Notes under the pieces: model-generated
Seen by the model: only the letters and a program-made list of their open reading frames with translations
What the model was told of the DNA's origin: nothing
The model's database searches: none
DNA from: Daphnia pulex
Lineage: Eukaryota; Arthropoda; Branchiopoda; Diplostraca; Daphniidae
DNA length: 64,000 nucleotides
Assembly (NCBI RefSeq): GCF_021134715.1
Contig: NC_060026.1
Span: 8,733,001-8,797,000, forward strand
Reading direction: 5' to 3'
Part shown: piece by piece, positions 11,845-22,523 of the stretch
How the letters are laid out: the number at the start of each line of letters is the position of its first letter
How positions within the stretch are numbered: the first letter of the stretch is position 1
Position numbers and translations under genes: made by a program

Positions 11845-12640
11845 CTATTCCTGCTGGGGGTTGGAACAGGGGAATTGTTTCTTGCAGTCATCCTTGTAGG
11901 TGGCTGCCTCCTTAAAGGCGCGCAAAGTACCTTGCCAGCTATTGGGAACCCAACGGTCCAGAACCCTGTAGGGCATTAACAATGGACAAAAAAAGAAAGA
12001 AAAAAGATTTAAGTACACAATTCTTTTGAAGGTATACACGTGGATGACCCTAATTTTCATTGTTCCGGATCTTTAAAAAAAGCATTCTAGTCTAAGAATA
12101 GACTAAAACCTTTTTTTTTTAAATACAAATATAATTAAAAGTATTGTTTTTAAAAATGAATGTCTTACATCAAAACAATCTCCTTGCCGGTAACATCGGC
12201 TACGTAGTTTCCGGCTTTGCAGGCCGAATAGCGGAGACAGTCTTGGTCGCCCAAGGCAGCTCCGACTACAGTCGACATAACCTCGGGAGTGACATAATCG
12301 TAGACGGAAGTAGTTTTGTTAACCATCTTCTCAGGCTCTGTAGGCATGCCGGAATCTTCACCTGTTTGTAGAAACACACCAGAATGAAAAAGAAAAACAA
12401 AACCGGTAATAAAATATGTGCCATAAATGAGCCTGTTCGAAATGCTTTTCCTCCCAACAAGATAAATATTCAAATAATGATGGGCACGAATTTGACGCAA
12501 GATTGATTCACCTGAATGAATTCAAATGCGTTTGATATCGTACCTGTTTTGCCAGCTAACGGTACAGCCTCGACTGACAGGAGAAGGACCAAGAGAATCC
12601 AAACGCAGGAGATGATAGCCAACAGTCCGAAACCTCTCAT
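11845..12640 (-). CDS. Small secreted protein with four late cysteines
   Basis: Three exons, 12544-12640, 12169-12361 and 11845-11965, join in frame (97+193+121 bases) to give 136 residues. All introns have GT-AG ends. ATG 12640 follows directly on an acceptor (TATTTAG), so a 5' UTR intron is likely, with a donor-like GTTAGT near 12735. Residues 1-25 are a signal peptide ending SVEA. The mature part has a Thr/Pro/Glu-rich N-terminus, CLRYSAC (Cys 74 and 80) and a final DCKKQFPC (Cys 124 and 130), which could form two disulfides. Paired CxxxxxC motifs of this kind occur in small extracellular arthropod proteins of unknown function; that comparison is from memory. Unlike its cluster neighbours it has no second hydrophobic segment. 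Confidence 0.75.
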
Positions 12641-15600
12641 CTAAATATTGAAAAGATATATTAAAACAAAAAAAGTAATGAATAAATTTCGACTCTTTTC
12701 TTGGGAAAGAGCGTATAAGAAAAAATAACTAACGATTGCGGGTTTGCTGTCTGATTGCTGTTGAAAAAAAGTTGAATTGACGAACGAAATCCAGTGGCGT
12801 GTGTGCGACCGGCAGACGAGTTTGGAGACGACTGACGCACTTAGCTCGCTTCCAAATCGCCAAATGCTGGAGCTCTTTCTTTTTAAAAGGTAGGCGGCCA
12901 ACCGCAGAGCGCCTGGCGCAGCCCAAGTCGCTTTCACCTCGATGCGCTGCTGACCTGATTTCCCTTCCTGTTGTCGGCCAACACATTTATTCTGCCTCTT
13001 CTTCAAGTCGGACATTTTACCCTCGTATCCAATGGGGAAACACGGTTTTTTCATTCCAGAAGAATCGTGGGGCCATCACAAATTCATTTCGTCATATCCG
13101 TATACGCCCGCCTGACTGCCTGCCTGCCTGCCTCCTCTCCTTTTCTCTATACGTACATCAGACGAAAGAGAAAATAAAAACACACAAAATGGAAAGTATA
13201 GAGTGAAAATAGAGTAAGGCCTACTATGTGTGCTAGCTGCTGCACACACCAGGACCAGGATGTGTAGCTTGGAAATCTTGCGAGTTTTCTAAACGTGTGG
13301 GTTATCATCCAACTGGTCACTGGGTAATTTTTTGTTTCGGTTTTCTTTTCTTTCTAGGTCAACTCTATTGCAGCAGCGGGGTTGCTCTTTGTTGTAGTAT
13401 TCCCCCATCACATGTTAAACTAGTAGCTAAATCGACTTTTTTTTTAAACATCAATCGAGCTTGAGTGTATAGGAATCTATCATAAATTTCGTTCGTGTAC
13501 CGGTTCACGAGGCAACGTTAACAGATAAATAACCTAACGGATTTCGATATCAAATGGGCTTTCAGAGCATGACGACGATCATCTGCGCATATCAAAACCA
13601 CCAGGAAACGAACGATAGAAAAAGTGTTTATTTTTTGTTTTCCCTTGTGAAATCCGGAAGACTTTTCAAAAGTCAACGTCGGAATATTGAAGATAGCCTA
13701 TATGCACTCACAATGCTGTGACCTGCATAAATTGAATGTGTGATGAAATCTTTTCTGTCCAAAAGAGATCACAAAATGTAATCAATTTTCATGTTTTATA
13801 TAATCTATTTCAAAGATATTTCATCGAATTTGACTGTCATGATATGAACGTTGTTCTACGTGTCTTCCATTGTCTTTTTCTTTATCAAGCTATAGCTTTT
13901 CTTTTCTTTTGTTTATCGTTATTATTTCCTTTATGTGTGCCGATGGGAAATAGCGGTTAGGAAAAACGTGCGTGTTTGCATATTTTCAAGGTTATTGACT
14001 CCAATTCTCTCGTTGTGCAATTTCTTTTTTTCTTTCTCCTTTCTTTGTGCCGTTTTTATAGGGCAACGGGTCGGCTAGTTCTCTTAGCGGGGTGCGACGG
14101 TACCTGCGTGTTCCGGGGGGAAAAAACCTCCGACTGGTTTTCCGATGACTCAATTCATGGCCAGCATATAGCTCACGGACATAACCATCCATCAGCATAA
14201 TTAATTTATTTTTTGCGAAAATGCCGTTTCCGTCTAACTGTTGTCGTTGAAAACTAATAATTTTATGCAGGACGAATAAAAATATAGTAGGTTTATCAAA
14301 CGGTGCCAAATACGCAACAGCTGCGTATACGTAATCTGAATTAAAACTGATGAAGCGTGTAGCCCTATTCTTGATTTTTGACAGGAGGACTATATAACAT
14401 GTTGGGACACTTTTGAGTAGCACGACACAATTCATTTTTGGGAAATTCGGTAGTTATCAGAAGAATTCTTTCCCGTTAGAAATACCCGCCTGCCAGCAAA
14501 TAGAATCAGGTTGCGGGGAAAATCATCAGTTAACAGTGAGATAAAACATGACCAAATTAGTCATAAACGCGTTAGCACCGACTCGGCAAAACTAATGTTT
14601 TTTTAAAAATCATGTTGGACTTATTAGGCAAGTGTGATGGTTGAAAGATAAGAAGAGCTCGGTATAACCGGACTCTGCTCGAATAACTGTTGCCAAATTT
14701 CACGCACAAAAACGGAGAGCAACACCGGCAGCATTTTAAAACACGAATTTATTTAAGAATTGCCCCTATGGACGACCATGGTAAAATGGTTCATTTCGTC
14801 TATTTCACATTTGAATTTGAAACAAGTCGTGATTATCAAACCGTGTCGCGTGCTGTTTTATTTCTTACAATGTATATAGCAAAAGTACCTGTTGGCAAAT
14901 CCGCTCAGAATAAAAAAAACTTCCACCTCTTGCAGCTAGATATTATGCAATCCATCATTATGCGATTGCCAACCAAATCTAAACACGTTCTATGAATTTA
15001 TTCATCAACTTCCTCTAAGCCCAGATTAAATTTTTTTTTTGGGGGGGGGGGGGGGGGCTTTTATTATTAACCTACATTCCTCAATTAATTTTGCAGACTG
15101 CAAGTCTGCAACACAGTAAAGCAAAGGAGAATAAGATCGTCCGGTTTAACAGAATTTCTAGCCTTCAGTCTCGTGTTATCAAAGTCTTAATCAAACTTGC
15201 GGTTTTGATTTCTAATTATTGCTTTTGTTTTTACTTGAAAATAACTCACGCACAAGACAATTCTGAATAATAATAGAAATTGTGAAGCAGTCTAGTCTAG
15301 GAACATGTGGTCAAAAAACGATTTAAAATTGAAATAGGCAGAAACAGTGAGGGGGAGTAAAAATAAGAAATAACGGGAAATTTGTGATTACCTTTTTACC
15401 CTTAAACATTCAGACAAGATGAGAAAACGGGGTCAAAACTATCGCCTTTAGCTATTTTAAAAAAAACCTTGTTGACTTGGCTCTCCTTCCAAAACAAAAA
15501 AAATTCTACAAGATTTTTGAAAAACTTTGGACTTTTTCTTTGTCGATGACTAATAATCGCTCCCCTCTTCTTCACCCTCTGAATCCTCGAAGCACCTGTC

Positions 15601-16051
15601 CCAAACCTGCCCCCTACCCACACGAAAACAAGACAGCCCTTTACAGGCAATGTTAACAGGGAAAAACATCTTAATGGTTTCCAGGGTCATTTTGCAAGTG
15701 AATGAACCCCATTTATGACAAAAGTTAAGAACGCCTATCGATAGAATCGACAATTTCCTTGTCCTCACCGTCAAGCTTTGTGTTCCCTTTTCGTGGAAAA
15801 CTGATCTCAGAAAGAAATCAATCTTTTCAAATCTCCAGCTTTTGTTATAACATAATGTCTTTCGAAGACAAAATTAATTGCATTCCCTATTTGCAAAAAA
15901 AAAAAAGAAGAAGAAGAAAGGAAACTGCAATGAAATGGAAAATTCTATATGGTCTCAAATAACTTGGAATATATTATCGATATCTGCAACGGGATCACTA
16001 AACCTTATAAGCAGATTATCTTTTCCCAGTTAGTGTTGGTGCGGGGATTTC
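12641..16051. other. Intergenic with the 5' flank of the 11.8 kb gene
   Basis: The first 300 bases hold a probable 5' UTR intron and a minus-strand TATA-like TTTTAAAA (12881-12888). Beyond 13.2 kb I see no supportable gene. A T-run followed by about 17 G lies near 15030-15057. The longer open frames here lack splice logic and recognisable motifs. Confidence 0.45.
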
Positions 16052-17910
16052 CTACTTTTGCAGGTGGGAATAATGCCATTTGTCCACTACAAAAAATAAA
16101 ATGTTATTTCCACATGCTTAGAAAACAATTACGCCATTTGAGTATACCTTCGTTTTCGATAATGGGTCCATCTGACAGTTCCGGACACTTCTTAACAATT
16201 TCCTGTGCTTCGGAAATAGAAACTTTGCACGGAGCACCCTCGGCACTTACGCAGGTACTGCAAAAATAAAAAAAAAAATTCATTGGCAAAAGAAAATCAA
16301 TTGATTTTTCAATTAAGCGTTCTTACCTATTAACCCCATGACAGTCAACTTGACCGGCAACCATCTTCTTCCAATGTTCGTGAGTCTCTTCAATCACTTC
16401 TAAAGCAAATTCACGCGGCTTAGCCTCTCCATTGAACGCAAACTCGTTAGGGGGTTTTCCGTCAGGGATCTTGTAAATACGGAACCACTCTAAATAATAA
16501 TAGCGATCAGCCCATGGTTGTAAATCGTAGGAAAATTATTCAATAGTACCAACAGTGGCGTTCATAAAACCAGGCATATGTTTCTCAACGTCTTCGATGT
16601 CTACAAAAACATACATTTAAAAATTGAATCCTTAAGTGTGTTAAATAATTTTCTCGGCTTACTGTTCAGCTGAGAAGCCAAAGGATCATTAACGTCAATT
16701 GCCATGACCTTCCAATCCGTTTCACCTGTACCCGTTAAAAGAATAAAATTAAATAAGCTGACAATAACGTAAAAGTCGCGTACCTTCATCAATCAATGCA
16801 ATAGTTCCCAAAACTTTGACTTGAATGACGTCTCCTCGTTTAGCAACCCTGTGTCCAATTTCGCAGACGTCAATAGGATCATTGTCTCCCTTGCATCCAG
16901 TTCTTTCATCCACAATATTTGGATTTTCCCAAGTCTAAACACAATTCTCATTATTTTCTAGCCTTAATTACAGTATTACAGATGTGGCATACCTGAGGGA
17001 GTGCTCCATAGTTCCAGATGTAGCCATGATGGGGGAAACAGTTGGCAACAAACCTTAATTTTCCTTTCTTTACATCTTGTTTAATTGGATTAAGAGGCTC
17101 TTCCTTACATATCTGATATGGATGCAACAAATTGATAAGGTAAGCTATTTGAAATATGACAGGGGAAAACCAAGTTTACCTCCATTTTAGCATTTGTCCA
17201 GCGTGGTACTTCCACTACCATGTTGAAAACCTTCTGTTCATGATTGGCAAATAGAGGAATGTCATGGAAAGGGGAGATGGGTCCAAATTCATTTCCTAAT
17301 AAGCAATAGGATGTTGTATACACTTTCAATTATACCTGACATGCAATCTAGCTCTTAGGACTGTTGTCATGACTACCCAACCTCTTGGATTTCAAACACA
17401 AACAAGGGTATTTGGGTTACAGGCCAAGATATGGTCAATGTGAACCATGTGAACCCAAGTACACATCAACATTATTTTAAATAAATTAAAAATCTAATAA
17501 ATGAATATTCATGTAAACATTTACTCAAGCTTAAGCTTTGAACAAATTCTCACATTAATATAATTCTAAAATGTAATGTGTAGATCATTTATGAAAAATT
17601 CTAGAAAGTTCCAATCACTTAAATAGGCTATCTTGACCGAGATACACGAGAAAGTAATGTTAGATAATAATATATATGCAAACTCACGGAAATACACTCG
17701 GTGTTCCAAGGTGTTGGGAGCTCCTCTTTCTTCGATACGATACATATTTCGACGATGATTTGAAGTTAGATTTTGTGTAGCAAATGACGATTGGCACCTA
17801 CGTGTGCTAATTAAAGCTGCTGGTGAACGACTCAGTCCGTTCGGACTCAGATGACGTGCAACAAGAGTAAGCCGGTTGAACGTTGATAACATTCTTTTTT
17901 CGTCCGCCAT
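16052..17910 (-). CDS. Nurf-38: Inorganic pyrophosphatase (soluble family I)
   Basis: The enzyme hydrolyses pyrophosphate to two phosphates; its fly orthologue, Nurf-38, is also a subunit of the NURF chromatin remodeller. Nine exons, 17688-17910, 17180-17295, 16993-17112, 16784-16934, 16663-16725, 16550-16600, 16327-16489, 16148-16257 and 16052-16086, join in frame to 343 residues. Family landmarks appear in order: [41 protein letters not shown], the metal-binding signature DNDPIDV (about 170-176) and a C-terminal [11 protein letters not shown]. The last 35-base exon is needed for the family-like tail; reading through would end with an unrelated tail. The first 55 residues ([16 protein letters not shown] and an Arg/Ser-rich run) look like a mitochondrial presequence. 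Met at residue 56 (MYRIEERG) could start a cytosolic/nuclear form. Confidence 0.95.
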
Positions 17911-18425
17911 GCAAAATGCAGCGTTGCTTCTTGTTTCTTATCATCGTCTTGTTTATCTAATTTATATTGAGGCTCAAATCTACTTAAAAAAGTAACGAAC
18001 AAATATTTTAGTTGTTTTGTGATAAAGAATAACTGTCAACGTTAAAAATAAAAATAATAAAACCTTATTTAAATTTAAATTCAAGTTTTTACTAACATCT
18101 GCCCTACTCGGTCGCTAGAGGGATCTCATCTCAAATAAAATAATAACATGTGACGACGTAAGGCAAGGCTAGTCTGCTTCCCCGGCTCATATAAATCTCG
18201 AGTCACAACACGAATTCATTCTTTTTAAGCCCGGAGATCGTCGCGAATAGCAGTCTTCATTCAAATTTTTAAAACACCTTTTCTAACAATCAAATATTGC
18301 GACTAAATCGTTTCTTTCCTCTCTATCGTAAATATTATTATGTTTACTATCTGTATAAAATCCTTTAATAATTAGATTATTTTGTATTACAGGCATTCAG
18401 GAAACCTTAGTTGAGAAAAACCAAA
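17911..18425. promoter_or_regulatory. Shared divergent promoter, pyrophosphatase and SHMT
   Basis: The region is 515 bases between two start codons on opposite strands. Toward SHMT a TATA-like ATATAAAT (18189-18196) is followed about 25 bases later by TTCATTCTTTTTAAG, a pyrimidine-rich start-site candidate. A 5' UTR intron ends at the acceptor TTACAG (18387-18392). CRE-like TGACGACGTAA lies near 18151. No TATA box is visible toward the pyrophosphatase. Confidence 0.55.
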
Positions 18426-20189
18426 ATGAGCCAAAGTGTTAACAAAGAAGAAATGGTCAAGAAGTTAAATGAGACTCTGGATGTTGCTGATCCAGAAATC
18501 TTTGAATTAATCATCAAAGAAAAAAATCGCCAGAGCAAAGGCCTTGAAATGATTGCCTCAGAAAATTTTACATCCAAAGCAGTCTTGCAAGCACTTAGTA
18601 GCTGTTTACATAACAAATATTCAGAGGGATTGCCAGGAACAAGGTGATTTGTTCATCCCTAAATCTGTAACTTATTTGTTTTCATTTTTTGAACCCTCTA
18701 CAGATATTATGGTGGCAATGAATTCATTGACCAGATTGAAATTATGTGCCAAAAAAGGTGCTTGGAAGCCTATGGCCTGGATGCAGCTCAGTGGGGTGTT
18801 AATGTTCAGCCTTATTCTGGATCACCTGCCAATTTTGCTGTCTACACTGGAATTGTAGAGCCTCATGGTCGCATTATGGGTATATCATATCACACTTTAG
18901 TAATTGTGTGATTTGCAAAGAATTTAACTTGAAAATTTTTTTTTATTAGGTTTGGATCTACCTGATGGTGGGCATCTCACACATGGTTTTTTTACTGCAA
19001 CCAAAAAGATATCTGCCACCTCAATCTTTTTTGAATCAATGCCTTATAAATCTAACCCTAAAACAGGTTTAATAGACTATGAGCAGCTAGCTGTCACTGC
19101 TAGGTTATTTAAGCCTAAACTGATCATTGCTGGTAATTAATTATTACTTTTCCTATTCCAGTACGCAATTTGAAAATGTTTCGTATTTTAGGAATCAGTT
19201 GTTACTCGCGTAATTTGGATTACGCCAAATTTCGTGCAATTGCTGATGACGTCGGTGCCTATTTGATGGCTGACATGGCTCATGTAAGTGGTCTGGTGGC
19301 TGCAGGTGTAGCCCCTTCGCCATTCCCGTATTGTGATATTGTAACAACGACAACTCACAAAACGCTCCGTGGACCAAGAGCTGGAGTAATATTTTTCCGG
19401 CGAGGTCCAACCAGTGCTCCTGGCGTTTCTTACGATTTTGAAAATCGTATCAATCAAGCTGTTTTCCCTGGTCTCCAAGGTGGGCCGCATAATCATGCGA
19501 TTGCTGCCATTGCCATTGCTATGAAGCATGCTAAAACGGAAGAGTTTAAATCCTATCAAGAACAGGTATTTTCATTGTTGAAAATTAAAAAAAAAAAAAA
19601 ATCCCTCTTTCATAGTTATTCGAAACATTCTCTTTGTTTTCGGTAGGTAGTAAAAAATGCGCAAGAACTTTGCCGGGGACTGCAGGAGCATGGCTATAAG
19701 ATTGTTACTGACGGTACAGACAACCATTTGATTTTGGTTGATTTGCGTAGTGTCGGACTGACTGGTTCTAAGGGTGAGAAAATTTTGGAGGAAATTGGAA
19801 TTGCTTGCAACAAAAATACGGGTAAGTTCTTTGTGCCGTGTACGTAGTGAATTTGTTAGTAGGACTTTTCGAACAATCGATGTTAAGAATTATATTTTTC
19901 CCTAACAGTTCCTGGCGATAAAAGTGCTTTAAACCCGAGTGGAATTCGCCTGGGAACACCTGCACTTACAACTCGTGGGCTTCTTGAAGCAGATATCAAG
20001 CAGGTGGTTGAATTTATTAATAAGGGGTTGCAATTAGCTTTGGAAGTATCCGCAATTTCTGGTCCTAAACTTGTTGATTTTAAGCGTGTTTTGGTTGAAG
20101 ATTCAAATGTGAGTACCAAGGTCGTGCAACTGAGAACTGAAGTTGAATCTTTTGCGCTTAATTTCCCTATGCCTGGTTATGAATTTTAA
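18426..20189 (+). CDS. Shmt: Serine hydroxymethyltransferase, cytosolic type
   Basis: This PLP enzyme interconverts serine plus tetrahydrofolate and glycine plus methylene-tetrahydrofolate, feeding one-carbon units to thymidylate, purine and methionine synthesis. Six exons, 18426-18643, 18704-18879, 18950-19132, 19192-19565, 19647-19821 and 19909-20189, join in frame to 468 residues. Recognisable blocks run in order: [73 protein letters not shown], the PLP-lysine motif [12 protein letters not shown] (Lys about 249), [15 protein letters not shown] and [16 protein letters not shown] 18426 starts [10 protein letters not shown] with no mitochondrial presequence, so this is the cytosolic form. Length and motif order match a complete, functional enzyme. 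A family Thr is Ile in GISCYSR. Confidence 0.97.
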
Positions 20190-20249
20190 TTAAGCTTTGC
20201 AAAGCATATTTACTTCACTTTTTGTTCTATCTCTTTGTTGGGCATCAGA

Positions 20250-20259
20250 AATAAATAAA
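20250..20259 (+). terminator. poly(A) signals of SHMT
   Basis: Two overlapping AATAAA hexamers about 61 bases after the SHMT stop codon. They sit within the 142 bases separating this stop from the convergent GET4 stop. Confidence 0.65.
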
Positions 20260-20331
20260 CATTACATATTCTGTAATTATTATCCCTCAAATATCCGACA
20301 ACACTTGACATTGTAATAACAACATAGAACC

Positions 20332-21688
20332 TCAATCCAGGTCTGAAGCATGAAGATTTGACCTTGCAGTATTATCTTCAGAATCAGAGTCATCCAAACT
20401 TCCTATCAGTGACTGAATAAGATTTCCTAATAATAAGAAAATATAATTTGTTAAATGAAATGAATCAGACATATAAATTGCCTTATTACCAAACATCCCT
20501 TGGTTGGGCATCCCTCTGGGAGGAGGCAACCCAAAATAAATCTACATTGTGATGCACCACATTAGAATATAAAATATTATTGGAGATATTCTAATTTGTA
20601 TTACCTGTCCGATTCTGTCGAGATAATCTTTGTAGGAAGGATCGCGTTTAAGGCTCGGTTGGTAATACTCACAAAGTATTGCATAGGATGATATCTTAGT
20701 GCTATATCAGCATAAACAAGAGGTAAATAAATGGCCAAAATAGTCCTCCTAAAAGTTAAAACCATACCTTTGGATAGTAAGCAACAACATCCATGTGAAG
20801 TTAAGCAAAGGATACTTGAAAGGTGGCTCATTTTCCAGTAGAGGGTGACACTCCAAGTAATTATCAAAAAGAGAATTTGCAAAAGAAAGGTTCCTACATA
20901 AATAAATAATGGTTAGAATTTAAAATGTTAGTAAAAAAAATGAAATCGATGATTATACCTTATACAAAGAATTTGCAGAACTGCCTGTGTTACAAATAGA
21001 TCAATTTCAGATGGATAACCAAGATCAACTTGGATTTCAACTAACATGGACCCCAAATTTTGCATATCATCTGATCTGATGAAGTGATATCTAGCCATAT
21101 GATAGTTGGTTTCTGCAATGCAAAAATGATAATAGGCTACTTTTCTATGTTTTCAGTTGACTATAATTTACCTCTCCAATAAATATTTGCAACCATTTGA
21201 TGAAGCTGGGGATGTCCTTCGAATTTCTTGGATTCTGGATTTTCACTCTGTGACCAGCTCAGTGATGACATAAGAAAAGCTTGTCTTTCTGGTGCAGCTG
21301 CAGGTATTTTTGACATCATGTCAGCCAAGTTATTGATGATATCCTTTCTGACATTCATTTTTGCTTTTTGCAACACTTCCACATAGAGCTTAGCCAAATC
21401 TGCCCCACTTGAATGTTGTTGATGTTGAAACAATAACACTGAGCCGTCATACAAGAGTTTGAGTAGACTTTCGTATTTTTCTTGGCCCATGTACCTATAT
21501 GCGGCAGTAATGAGATAAGAGCATTCAAAATATTTGTCTTCAAAAATTTTCAATTAATTGAAATTCAACCTGAAATACAGCGTCCGATACATTTGATGGG
21601 CCTCATAGTAATTCCCATCTTCGATGGATTTCCTTAATTTTTGTAATACTCTTTCGGCGCCAGGCCCGGCACGCACGATGCCTGCCAT
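20332..21688 (-). CDS. GET4: GET4 / TRC35, tail-anchored protein targeting factor
   Basis: GET4 is the helical-repeat scaffold of the cytosolic complex (with UBL4A and BAG6 in animals) that passes tail-anchored membrane proteins from SGTA to the GET3 ATPase for insertion into the ER. Seven exons, 21570-21688, 21172-21494, 20959-21112, 20768-20893, 20605-20701, 20490-20541 and 20332-20426, join in frame to 321 residues, close to the human 327. Family landmarks are [90 protein letters not shown] and [16 protein letters not shown], then an acidic tail DDSDSED. The acceptor of exon 5 (20702-20703) was chosen because it alone restores the family sequence before [10 protein letters not shown]. The start [10 protein letters not shown] is the first ATG of a GC-rich first exon. 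Confidence 0.95.
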
Positions 21689-22523
21689 CTTTGTTTTATT
21701 ATTTTTCGTTTATTCGTTTAGGAGCCAGAAATATACTAGATAGGAAACTACATACTGACAACAGACGCCACCTGAGGTGTAATCTTTAATTTAGAAACTT
21801 CGTTTACATGGTTTCTGGGGTTTCTAATACAAAGTAACGACTAAAATTAACATTATGACATTATTGAACATGAACTTCACTTTTTCGATACTTAAAATTT
21901 CACATTTCAATATCAAACGTATGTATCTGACCTATCTGTAGGTTTTCAAAGCACTTTGTATAAAACCATACTAGGCACCATCAGATGGCGTTGAACATCA
22001 AGGTGTCGACACAGTTGAGAGACAGACTTGAAGTTCAGAGTGGTTTGAAACCAGTCTATATTTGTCTATATAAGCAGCATAGCCATATTCGTAAGAAATA
22101 TTTAAAAAAACTAAATTACAACAAATTAAAGTTTTAAAATCACAGCAAAGGCTTTTTTTAATAATTGAATTTTTATTTCGTCACCACGCTTCATTTATCA
22201 AGATATGAAAAAGCTTTTTTTTTTAATTTAGCATCTCATCATGTCCATTAGAATAGCTGCTTCAAAGAAGAAGAAATCGCGTGTTTTCTAAGTGTGATTG
22301 GGGAAAAAAACCTAATTCAAACACTTATTTGTTTTAAAGTTTCTGTCTACTGGTTGTAGAAAAATCAATAAATTAAAAAATTGTGTTAGCGGACCACTTT
22401 CATCTCCATGATTCAATTTGGTACGTGCTAATTTATTTCCATATTCTTCATCTAATGGCGGCCATATAATTTTCATTTCATTGTCGTATTTATAGTTGTT
22501 AAATAGGATTTTTTGTGCCAAGG
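21689..22523. promoter_or_regulatory. Divergent intergenic region, GET4 and ePHD gene
   Basis: These 835 bases lie between opposite start codons. Near GET4 the GC-richer sequence has GCCACCTGAGGTG (an E-box type palindrome core). A second patch, CACCATCAGATGGCG, lies near 21977. The half nearer the plus gene is AT-rich and may hold its 5' UTR. No TATA box is evident. Confidence 0.4.
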
